Positions 27,046-34,270 of a stretch of 54,589 bases of DNA are shown here, piece after piece. The stretch is from Candidatus Treponema merdequi (lineage in GTDB: Bacteria; Spirochaetota; Spirochaetia; Treponematales; Treponemataceae), in NCBI GenBank assembly GCA_018064525.1, contig JAGHVB010000066.1:1-54589 (forward strand). Reading direction: 5' to 3'. Every line of letters starts with the position of its first letter. Positions within the stretch are counted from its first letter, which is position 1. The notes beneath the pieces were generated by a model. That model saw only the letters and a program-made list of their open reading frames with translations. It was not told where the DNA came from and made no database searches. A program made the position numbers and the translations under genes.

Positions 27046-28656
27046 ATGAAAAAAAATATATTTATAGCATTATTTGTATTTACTCTTTTTCAAGCATATT
27101 CACAGATTCAGGATAACACAGGGAGCAGTAACCCTTTCAACAATCTTTCACAGCAGGAAAAAAACACCAAACTGCTTGATATCTGTAATATAAAATATAA
27201 AACTTCTGATGCAAAAAAAGTTAAAGTCATCATAAAACTTTTACTTGAAGCAGGTGCTGATCCTGACTATATACTTGAACACAATCAGATGCCTGTCTTA
27301 TATCAGGCAATTATCAGAAAGAATCATGATGCTGTAAGAGCCCTTATTGATGGTGGCGCTGATTTATCCTTTGTAAATAAAGATGGAGAATCTTTCACTT
27401 ACTTTATGATTAAAAAAGATTTTCCTCTCGAAGAAGTTGAATATGCCCTTCAAAAAGGCGCTCCTGCATATGGAAAAAAAACTCCCTCCAGAGAACCCAT
27501 AATTGAAGCAGTTTATAAAAAAAATCTTGATATGATAAAGCTCCTTGAAAAATATGGAGCTTCTTTAAAAACAACTAACGATTCTTATGAAAAATATCCA
27601 TTGCTTTATGCTGCAAATATTGGAGATGCTGATATAGTAAGATACTGCATCGAAAAAGGATGTAAACCTTCAGAAATCGGTAAAAACTATCCGCCACCTG
27701 TATATTACGCACTCTGCCATGAAGATTTTGAACTTGCAGAATACCTTATCAAAAATGGAGATAATATCAATAAACCATTTTCATTATCTGATGACTCCTG
27801 CCAGACATATATCCTTCAGGCAATGTTACAATTAAATAAATTACAAGGAGTCCCTTATATTAAATATCAGCATGGAACAATAAAACGAGTTCTGGAACTC
27901 GGGGCTGACCCATATCTCAAAGATGCAAAAGGAAATAATGCTTTTCAATCAGCCTGCAGCATGCTTAAAGGGCGCGTGATTGGAATCGGCATACTTATGG
28001 AACTGTTTGAATACGGCTACACTATCTGTCCAAATCCTGACTATAAGAAATCACTTGAAGAAGCCATTTGCTGTGATAATACAGAAGAAGTAAAACAAAT
28101 ATTAAAACACTATAAAACAGATAAAAACTCAAAATTTTTACTTATGCTGGGCTTTATATCTAATCTCAAAAATTCTGAGGAAAATATGCAGCTTCTACTT
28201 GACGCAGGAATAACACCGGATTATGAAACCATCTATACAAGTCTTTTCTACACGCCAGGAGAATATTCAAATAAACTCTGTTCATATATAAATTTTATAA
28301 ATGGTAATAAAGACTGGAACCATGATTTTATTTCTTACTGTTTTATAAAACATCCTGTCACCATGTACTATGAATCCAATTATCTTGAACATATTGTAAA
28401 TCTTGTATTGGATAATGGAATATCTTTCGACACTATGATTTACAATGAAAATAAAGATTTTCCAGAAAAAATTCCTTTTCTCTTCTATATCGTAATCAAT
28501 GACAAATCAGATAATTGTTCAGGTATTCAAGCTCTTTTAGACAGAGGTGCTGATATCAATCAGACATGGAATGGAAAACATCCGATTGATTATTTAGATA
28601 TTGAAAATAAAAATTACAGGTTCCTCAGGCTCAACGGGGCCGAAATCCACAATTGA
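27046..28656 (+). CDS. Secreted ankyrin-repeat protein
   Basis: 536 residues with a signal peptide (about 1-19, ending AYSQ). Multiple ankyrin repeats follow, seen as LLLEAGADPDYILEHNQMPV, ALIDGGADLSFVNKDGES, LLEKYGASLKTTND, YCIEKGCKP, VLELGADPYLKDAKGNN and ALLDRGADINQTWNGKHPI. No enzymatic domain is visible. Ankyrin repeats bind proteins, so an exported or periplasmic binding role is likely; the partner is unknown. Part of the three-gene envelope set begun at 22979 and closed by a terminator. Confidence 0.85.
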   Translation: MKKNIFIALFVFTLFQAYSQIQDNTGSSNPFNNLSQQEKNTKLLDICNIKYKTSDAKKVKVIIKLLLEAGADPDYILEHNQMPVLYQAIIRKNHDAVRALIDGGADLSFVNKDGESFTYFMIKKDFPLEEVEYALQKGAPAYGKKTPSREPIIEAVYKKNLDMIKLLEKYGASLKTTNDSYEKYPLLYAANIGDADIVRYCIEKGCKPSEIGKNYPPPVYYALCHEDFELAEYLIKNGDNINKPFSLSDDSCQTYILQAMLQLNKLQGVPYIKYQHGTIKRVLELGADPYLKDAKGNNAFQSACSMLKGRVIGIGILMELFEYGYTICPNPDYKKSLEEAICCDNTEEVKQILKHYKTDKNSKFLLMLGFISNLKNSEENMQLLLDAGITPDYETIYTSLFYTPGEYSNKLCSYINFINGNKDWNHDFISYCFIKHPVTMYYESNYLEHIVNLVLDNGISFDTMIYNENKDFPEKIPFLFYIVINDKSDNCSGIQALLDRGADINQTWNGKHPIDYLDIENKNYRFLRLNGAEIHN

Positions 28657-28678
28657 TTAATGCAAAATAAAATGTAAA

Positions 28679-28727
28679 AAAAAATGCCTGCAATTTTCTT
28701 ATAAAAGAAAAATTACAGGCATTTTTT
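28679..28727. terminator. Bidirectional terminator
   Basis: AAAATGCCTG..AATTTTCTT pairs with AAGAAAAATT.CAGGCATTTT across a short loop, with A-rich left and T-rich right flanks. It serves the ankyrin gene on + and the carboxyltransferase gene on -. Confidence 0.88.
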
Positions 28728-28744
28728 ATATCTCCAGCTCAATA

Positions 28745-30277
28745 TTAGAGTGGAATATTTCCGTGTTTCTTTAACGGTTTATCCATTGAAGTTTTGTTTT
28801 CAAGAATTTCAAGGCTTGATACGATGCGGGCTCTTGTTTCAGAAGGTTCGATAACTTCAGAAATGTAACCGCGGCGTGCAGCAATTTTTGGAGTCATGAT
28901 TTCTGTCTTGTATTCTTCAGACTTCTGAGCAATTTCCTGAGCCTTAGAAGGATCCTTCATTTCTTTTGCATAAAGAACACCGATAGCACCTTCAGCACCC
29001 ATTACGGCAATTTCTGCTTTTGGCCATGCATATACAAAGTCTGCTCCAAGGTGTTTAGAACACATAGCAATGTAAGCACCACCATAAGCTTTTCTTGTAA
29101 TGATTGTTACTTTTGGAACGCTTGCTTCTGAGTAAGCATAAAGAACTTTAGCACCGTGACGGATGATACCCTTCTGTTCTTCCTGTGGACCTGGAATAAA
29201 TCCTGGTACGTCAACAAAGTTAAGAAGAGGAATATTGAAACAGTCACAGTAGCGGACATGACGTGCAATTTTATCAGAAGCATCACAGTTCAATACACCA
29301 CCAAATCCCATCGGATTGTTGGCGATGATGCCGACTGTTTTTCCTTCAACCTTTGCAAAACCTGTCAGAGCGTTAACTGCAAATTCTTTCATCACTTCAA
29401 AGAAAGAGTCATCATCAACTACACTGTTTACTACAGCGCGCATATCGTACCCCTTCTTGCTTTCTTCTGGAAGAATTGAATTTATTGCTTCGATTTTCTT
29501 TTCATCAAATGAGAAGTTTGGTACAACCTTTGTTCCAAAGATTCCGCGTTTTGTAGCAGATTTTGGTTCGAAAGGTTCTGTGTCACCATAATAATGTGGA
29601 ACATAATCAAGAAGCTTGCGTACATTTTCATAGCAGGCTTTTTCATCTTCACATCTCCAGTGAGCAACACCAGATTTCTGAGAGTGAATTGCAGCACCAC
29701 CAAGATCTTCTTCTGTAATGTCCATGAACATTACCTGTTTTACAACTTTAGGTCCTGTAATGAACATCTGTGAAATTTTGTCTACTGTAAAAATAAAGTC
29801 TGTAAGCCCCGGAGAATATACAGCGCCACCTGCACAAGGTCCGACGATTACAGAAATCTGAGGAATACTTCCTGATGCACGTACATTAGCGTTAAAAATA
29901 TCACCGTAACCGCAAAGTGCATCAACACCTTCCTGAATACGAGCTCCACCTGAGTCATTAAGACCGATAACAGGACAGCGTGCAGCAACAGCCATATCAA
30001 TTACTTCTGCAATTTTCTTTCCATGCATAAGTCCAAGAGTTCCCCCCTGAACTGTAAAGTCCTGTGCATAAACAGCAACTTTGCGGCCGTTAATTTTTCC
30101 AAAGCCTGTAATAACGCCATCGTATGGAAGATCTTTCCTGTCCATTCCAAAGCTTGAACAATTATGGCGCACACCAGAATAAATCTCTTTAAAAGAATCC
30201 TTGTCACACAAAGCATTGATGCGTTCAATTGCATGGAGCTTTCCCTTTGCGTGCTGTTTTTCAATATTGTATTCCAT
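28745..30277 (-). CDS. Acyl-CoA carboxyltransferase (PccB/MmdA type)
   Basis: 510 residues, one full carboxyltransferase with N and C crotonase-like halves. N-half: DSGGARIQEGVDALCGYGDI and GPCAGGAVYSPGLTDF; C-half: NNPMGFGGVLNCDASDKIAR and ITRKAYGGAYIAMCSKHLGAD. It moves the carboxyl group between biotin and propionyl-/methylmalonyl-CoA. No biotin carboxylase, biotin carrier or membrane decarboxylase subunit lies alongside, so whether it works as PccB or as the alpha subunit of a sodium-pumping decarboxylase (MmdA) is open. GAGGT precedes the ATG. A small GCCGC/GCGGC hairpin lies in the leader (30292-30308). Confidence 0.9.
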   Translation of the reverse strand: MEYNIEKQHAKGKLHAIERINALCDKDSFKEIYSGVRHNCSSFGMDRKDLPYDGVITGFGKINGRKVAVYAQDFTVQGGTLGLMHGKKIAEVIDMAVAARCPVIGLNDSGGARIQEGVDALCGYGDIFNANVRASGSIPQISVIVGPCAGGAVYSPGLTDFIFTVDKISQMFITGPKVVKQVMFMDITEEDLGGAAIHSQKSGVAHWRCEDEKACYENVRKLLDYVPHYYGDTEPFEPKSATKRGIFGTKVVPNFSFDEKKIEAINSILPEESKKGYDMRAVVNSVVDDDSFFEVMKEFAVNALTGFAKVEGKTVGIIANNPMGFGGVLNCDASDKIARHVRYCDCFNIPLLNFVDVPGFIPGPQEEQKGIIRHGAKVLYAYSEASVPKVTIITRKAYGGAYIAMCSKHLGADFVYAWPKAEIAVMGAEGAIGVLYAKEMKDPSKAQEIAQKSEEYKTEIMTPKIAARRGYISEVIEPSETRARIVSSLEILENKTSMDKPLKKHGNIPL

Positions 30278-30324
30278 TGATACCTCAAAAGGCCGCAGTC
30301 TACGCGGCAGTTAATATATTCTGA

Positions 30325-30353
30325 ATAATAAATTATTTAATTATTTTGGTCAA
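30325..30353 (-). promoter_or_regulatory. Promoter of carboxyltransferase gene
   Basis: On the - strand TTGACC (30353-30348), 17 nt, TATTAT (30330-30325); leader of about 40 nt. Confidence 0.75.
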
Positions 30354-30392
30354 TATGACAAAAACTCAAAATATGTCATTTTAATTAAACGA

Positions 30393-31778
30393 CTAGAAAT
30401 TTGTCATAAACCAGAGAACGCCTTTTCCAATTGTAGCTTCAAAAGACAGCATAAAATCTTCTGCTGTAATCTTACTTATCTTGTACGGGCGCATGATATA
30501 TTCTTTTGCATCTCCACAGTAAATAAGACTTGAAGCCATCTGATCAAGAGTCTTTGAAACAGAAAGTTCAGAAGAAAGAACAAATGAAGTATAAATACGT
30601 TTATAATTATCAATTTTTTTCTGAGACTGCTCAATTTTAAGATTTTCAATTACATAGTCATAAACTTCGCGGCTCATATTTTTAAGGGAAAGCACATTAT
30701 AAACAGAAATAATTCCAAGATTGGCATATCCCATAATATTTCCCGTTCCTATGTCCTGCACCATATTACTTTTCTCTTTAAGTTCAGAATAAAACATATC
30801 ATCAAGATACAGAGATAATAATGCATATTTAAGATATTCATCAGAACATGGACGTGGAATATTAAAAACCCCAAGTACATGAGAAGTATTAAAAAAATCT
30901 GATTTAGTATATCTGACTTTTTCTGTCATCGATGCAAAATCAACAGAATCATACTTTGGATATTTTTTTGAAAATCTGTAAGAAGCGATGCTTTCAAAAT
31001 CTTCTGTAATCTGAGAATATAGTGATTTGACTTCATCATCATTAAAATTACCTGTTGCAATAATTTTTAACCTTCTTCCATTCAAAAAAGCTTCATGACA
31101 TTTCTTTACATCGCTGTAAAAAATTTCACTTCTTGCAGTATATCTTTTAGGTGCAAAATAGATGTCCGATTTAGAAAGTTCCATATAAACATCTTTTAAA
31201 AGACAGTAATTAGGACTGATTTCTTCGTACTGAAGGATTTTTTCTTTTTCTTCAAGAATCTCGTTAAATTTTTCTTCATCCAAAGCTGGAATTAAAAATG
31301 ATTCTGCAAAAACCTCAAGAACAGATTTTATTTTTTCTTTTGGACAGGTAAATCCATATTCGCACCAGTCGTTTTTTGTGGAATATGTAAAAACAGCCTG
31401 GTCTGTGTATTCAAGGCTTGAAATATAAAGCTCGGAATATTTTTTGCTTCCATGCTTCATAAGTTCCAGCGTTATTTCTTCAAGACCATTTTTTTTGATA
31501 TTTGTTGAATTTTCATCAGACTCAATTAATATTCTGAAACCAGCTGATTTCTGATTTACAGACTTTTTTATTATTACGGGGATTCCATTGGAAAGTTTTT
31601 TTTCAAAAAAGGAATTATAATTCTGGCTGTAAAAAGGTTCATCCTCTAAAGTTTCATACCGGTCAAGAGTGATTGCTGTCGCTTTTTCCAGCCCAGATGA
31701 TTTACAGCCTGCTGAAAACGTCATTAAAATGAGGAAAATTGCATTAAAAATTGCGTTTTTTTTACTTTTTTTTATCAA
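30393..31778 (-). CDS. Degenerate M16-like lipoprotein
   Basis: 461 residues. Lipoprotein signal with FSAGC (Cys-25). The body follows the M16 (insulinase/PqqL-like) plan: NGIPVIIKKSVNQKSAGFRI strand pair, a helix reading GLEEITLELMKHGSKKYSEL, and later RRLKIIATGNFNDDEVKSLY. The zinc motif HxxEH is absent; the matching stretch reads ITLEL. It is therefore likely a non-catalytic envelope homologue. Only one N-half plus one C-half unit is present, half the size of the M16C gene at 49.4 kb. The start appears to be TTG with AAGG upstream. Confidence 0.72.
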   Translation of the reverse strand: MIKKSKKNAIFNAIFLILMTFSAGCKSSGLEKATAITLDRYETLEDEPFYSQNYNSFFEKKLSNGIPVIIKKSVNQKSAGFRILIESDENSTNIKKNGLEEITLELMKHGSKKYSELYISSLEYTDQAVFTYSTKNDWCEYGFTCPKEKIKSVLEVFAESFLIPALDEEKFNEILEEKEKILQYEEISPNYCLLKDVYMELSKSDIYFAPKRYTARSEIFYSDVKKCHEAFLNGRRLKIIATGNFNDDEVKSLYSQITEDFESIASYRFSKKYPKYDSVDFASMTEKVRYTKSDFFNTSHVLGVFNIPRPCSDEYLKYALLSLYLDDMFYSELKEKSNMVQDIGTGNIMGYANLGIISVYNVLSLKNMSREVYDYVIENLKIEQSQKKIDNYKRIYTSFVLSSELSVSKTLDQMASSLIYCGDAKEYIMRPYKISKITAEDFMLSFEATIGKGVLWFMTNF

Positions 31779-31793
31779 TTCAGGTAACCTTTT

Positions 31794-31923
31794 TTGATGT
31801 ATTTGGTTATTTTAGTATAACACAATGAACAAATGCAACCAATAACTTTTTTATAAAAGTTTCTGTAAACCTCCTTAAACTCCTTTGAAACTCCCGGTCC
31901 GTCGGACAGGGAGTTTTTTTTTT
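31794..31923 (+). ncRNA. Candidate small RNA with CCUCCUU motif
   Basis: TTGATG (31794-31799), 16 nt, TATAAC (31816-31821) is followed about 100 nt later by a strong + strand terminator, with no + strand gene between. The putative RNA (about 31828-31923) contains CCTCCTT at 31870-31876, an exact complement of the AAGGAGG ribosome site, and a second ACTCCTTTG. Alternatively the promoter-like bases belong to the - strand lipoprotein gene (TATACT at 31819-31814). Treated as a candidate only. Confidence 0.35.
31888..31923 (+). terminator. Strong orphan terminator
   Basis: AAACTCCC-GTCC / GGAC-GGGAGTTT stem with a small internal bulge and GTC loop, followed by ten T residues (31914-31923). It points along the + strand, where no protein gene ends. 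Confidence 0.85.
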
Positions 31924-31945
31924 GGGGAATTACGGAGATATTAAG

Positions 31946-32212
31946 GCCACACGGCATAGTCCGCTACGCTTATTAGGGCCACACGGAACAGTCCGCTACG
32001 CTGTGGCGACTACGTCGCCACCCTAAAGATATTAATCCATTCGATTAATTTTTAATCAAAAAGTTTATATTTATTTTAAGCGCCGTAGGCGCCACATAAC
32101 CTCATAATCTTATGATATTACTCAATCGAATAGTTTCAATTTCTTTAGGGGGCAAACGTAGTTTGCCCAGCGTAGCGGACTTATCCGTGTGGCATACCCT
32201 TATCCGTGTGGC
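31946..32212. repeat. Hairpin-rich inverted-repeat element
   Basis: No gene here. Left end has two direct copies of GCCACACGG-N3/4-AGTCCGCTACGCT (31946-31970 and 31978-32002). Right end has the inverse, AGCGTAGCGGACT-TAT-CCGTGTGGC (32169-32193), plus an extra CCGTGTGGC (32204-32212). Beside each inner copy is a perfect 8-bp hairpin with a three-base GTA/TAC loop: GTGGCGAC/GTCGCCAC (32003-32021) and GGGCAAAC/GTTTGCCC (32150-32168). The middle has GCGCC-GTA-GGCGC (32080-32092), ATTAATC/GATTAAT (32031-32049) and TCATAA/TTATGA (32103-32116). It resembles a MITE or REP-type element with terminal inverted repeats; no transposase is present. Confidence 0.8.
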
Positions 32213-32246
32213 TTACTCTATTCCAAAAAAAAACATCAAATCTCAA

Positions 32247-33929
32247 TTACTTAAAATTTAATGCAGAAACTACAGCCGCAATACCGGCACGACCGACGTT
32301 TGATGACTTACCAACGCCCCAGACCTGATTGCCGTCTTCTTTTGTAATCTGGACATAAGCGATGGCTTTTGTGTCTGAGCCCTGGCCGATAGAGTGTTCA
32401 TGGAAAGATGTAATGTTGAACTTTGGAGCAGGAGTCTGCTTCATTGCGCTTACGAAAGCATCCAATGGACCGTTTCCGTTTGCGGCAATGGCATATGTCT
32501 TCCCTTCCCATTCTACAGTTGCCATTCCGGCTACCTGTTCGTTCATATCTTCTCCGCGTTCGCCTTCGATATGGCGTTCTGAGATTTCAATTACATTGAG
32601 AGGTGCTTTTGTATTGAGCCAGCGTTCTGCAAAAAGATCGTAAATTTCTTTTGGCTGGAGTTCGCGCTGCAATGTGTCTGCTGCCTTCTGAACGACAGCT
32701 CCGATTGCAGGATGCATTGCCTTTGGAGCACAGATTCCGAAATCGTTTTCGAGAATGTAAGCAGCTCCTCCCTTTCCAGACTGAGAATTGATGCGGATGA
32801 TTCCTTCGTACTGACGACCGATATCATGCGGATCAAATGTCAAATATGGAACATCCCAGTAAGCGTTTTCGTCCATCTTAACTCTGGCAGCCATACCTTT
32901 TCTGATAGCGTCCTGATGGCTTCCTGAGAAAGCGGTAAATACAAGTTCCCCTGAATAAGGAGTACGAGGATGAATTGTCATTCCAGTAAGACGTGTATAT
33001 GCTTCGATGAGCATCGGCATATCCGTAAAGTCGAGTTCTGGATCAACGCCCTGTGTATACATGTTCATTCCGACATTTACGATGTCGAGGTTTCCAGTTC
33101 TTTCACCGTTTCCGAAAAGACATCCTTCTACACGATCAGCGCCTGCCAAAAGTCCGAGTTCGCACTGAGCAACGCCTTCACCACGGTCGTTATGGTTATG
33201 AAGAGAAATGATGAGGTCTTCGCGGTTTTTAACATGCTTGCAGAAATATTCGATCTGGTCTGCAAACTGATTTGGCAAAGCACATTCAACAGTTGTCGGA
33301 AGATTCAAAATGATTTTGTGGTCTTTGTCTGCAGCGTCGCCCCATTCTTTAACTACAGCTTCGCAAACTTCGAGAGCGTAATCGATTTCTGTTGTAGAAA
33401 AACTTTCAGGAGAATATTCAAGACGGATGTCTGTTCCTTCGCTCATCGAAAGACATGACTTAACGCATTTGATTCCGTCGATGGCAATCTGCTTGATTTC
33501 ATCTTTTGATTTGTTGAAAGTATATTTTCTCTGTGCAGGGCTTGTTGAGTTGTACAAGTGGAATATCGCCTTCTTGCATCCTTTCAAACTTTCAAAAGTT
33601 CTCTTGATGAGATGTTCACGAGCCTGACACAAAACCTGCAAAGTTACATCTTCAGGAACATGGTTTTCTTCAATCAGGCGTCGCATGAAATTAAATTCTG
33701 TATCAGAAGCAGAAGGAAATCCAACTTCAATTTCTTTAAATCCGATTTTTACGAGAAGGTCAAAAAACTCAAGTTTCTGTTCAACAGTCATCGGGTTAAT
33801 CAAAGCCTGATTTCCGTCACGAAGGTCTACAGAACACCAGATAGGTGCTTTAGTAATAGTTTTGTTCGGCCAGTCTCTTTCTGTCATAGGGACTGCATCA
33901 AATGGTCTGTACTTTCCATTAATTTTCAT
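32247..33929 (-). CDS. leuA: 2-isopropylmalate synthase (LeuA type 2)
   Basis: 560 residues, first committed enzyme of leucine synthesis (2-oxoisovalerate + acetyl-CoA). The TIM-barrel catalytic domain shows SVDLRDGNQALINPM (metal/acid motif, about 33-47) and LHNHNDRGEG. The C-terminal LeuA regulatory domain begins near 430 and includes AIAANGNGPLDAFVSAMKQ. Length and N-terminal extension (RPFDAVPMTERDWPNKTI) are those of the actinobacterial-type enzyme, not the shorter E. coli form. GGAGG precedes the ATG. Upstream lies a leader peptide and attenuator, so expression should fall when charged tRNA-Leu is abundant. No other leu gene is in the window. Confidence 0.95.
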   Translation of the reverse strand: MKINGKYRPFDAVPMTERDWPNKTITKAPIWCSVDLRDGNQALINPMTVEQKLEFFDLLVKIGFKEIEVGFPSASDTEFNFMRRLIEENHVPEDVTLQVLCQAREHLIKRTFESLKGCKKAIFHLYNSTSPAQRKYTFNKSKDEIKQIAIDGIKCVKSCLSMSEGTDIRLEYSPESFSTTEIDYALEVCEAVVKEWGDAADKDHKIILNLPTTVECALPNQFADQIEYFCKHVKNREDLIISLHNHNDRGEGVAQCELGLLAGADRVEGCLFGNGERTGNLDIVNVGMNMYTQGVDPELDFTDMPMLIEAYTRLTGMTIHPRTPYSGELVFTAFSGSHQDAIRKGMAARVKMDENAYWDVPYLTFDPHDIGRQYEGIIRINSQSGKGGAAYILENDFGICAPKAMHPAIGAVVQKAADTLQRELQPKEIYDLFAERWLNTKAPLNVIEISERHIEGERGEDMNEQVAGMATVEWEGKTYAIAANGNGPLDAFVSAMKQTPAPKFNITSFHEHSIGQGSDTKAIAYVQITKEDGNQVWGVGKSSNVGRAGIAAVVSALNFK

Positions 33930-34028
33930 AAAAGTTCCTCCACGAACTCAAGTTTTTATATTACGGTCTGTTTTTTTTCAGCAGTAAACTTTATATAAAT
34001 GGAATCTGATTTTACCAAATTCCACTTA

Positions 34029-34063
34029 TAAAAAAAGGACTGCCGCCAAAGAGCAACAGTCCT
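34029..34063 (-). terminator. leuA attenuator terminator
   Basis: On the - strand AGGACTGTTGC pairs with GCGGCAGTCCT (two G-T wobbles) around a TCTTTG loop, followed by seven T residues. It lies between the leader peptide and leuA in the leuA transcript, so it must be conditional. A GTTATA/TATAAC hairpin (34077-34090) precedes it. Confidence 0.88.
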
Positions 34064-34103
34064 GTAATTTACGATTGTTATAAATATAACTTATCCAGTA
34101 CCA

Positions 34104-34160
34104 TCATCTTCGGCTATTGTGAGAATCGCTTGATAGTAGTAGTGCTGTTAAATAAGTCAT
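34104..34160 (-). CDS. leuL: leuA leader peptide
   Basis: 18 codons: Met-Thr-Tyr-Leu-Thr-Ala-Leu-Leu-Leu-Ser-Ser-Asp, ending Asn-Ser-Arg-Arg. Four of 18 are leucine, three of them consecutive CTA codons. The stop lies 40 nt before the attenuator stem. Leucine starvation would stall a ribosome on the CTA run and change the downstream fold. No ribosome site is visible; the -10 box ends 6 nt before the ATG, so translation is probably leaderless. Confidence 0.82.
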   Translation of the reverse strand: MTYLTALLLSSDSHNSRR

Positions 34161-34166
34161 AATTAA

Positions 34167-34195
34167 GTTTTACCGTATTATTAAAGTTTTGTCAA
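34167..34195 (-). promoter_or_regulatory. Promoter of leader peptide-leuA
   Basis: On the - strand TTGACA (34195-34190), 17 nt, TAAAAC (34172-34167). The -35 is perfect. Confidence 0.7.
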
Positions 34196-34196
34196 C

Positions 34197-34230
34197 ATAA
34201 AAAAAACGGACACCTGAAGTGATGTCCGTA
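34197..34230 (-). terminator. Terminator of DUF4954 gene
   Basis: On the - strand ACGGACA (34229-34223) pairs with TGTCCGT (34212-34206), followed by eight or more T residues. It separates the DUF4954 gene from the leuA promoter, which starts immediately after. Confidence 0.88.
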
Positions 34231-34270
34231 TTCTGTTTAATTGCTTTTAGCCTATTTAATTGCCCGAGAC

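Noticed and set aside
31775..31957. 60-codon - strand frame overlapping the M16-like lipoprotein start
   Set aside because: It begins in the repeat-flanking region, runs through the + strand terminator hairpin, has no ribosome site before its start and no recognisable content.
31946..32212. CRISPR array
   Set aside because: The repeats are inverted and unevenly spaced, spacers are absent, and no cas gene is nearby.
34090..34110. T-box-like word TGGTAC near the leuA leader
   Set aside because: The leader is only about 130 nt, lacks a specifier stem and the full T-box sequence, and a Leu-rich leader peptide explains the control better.
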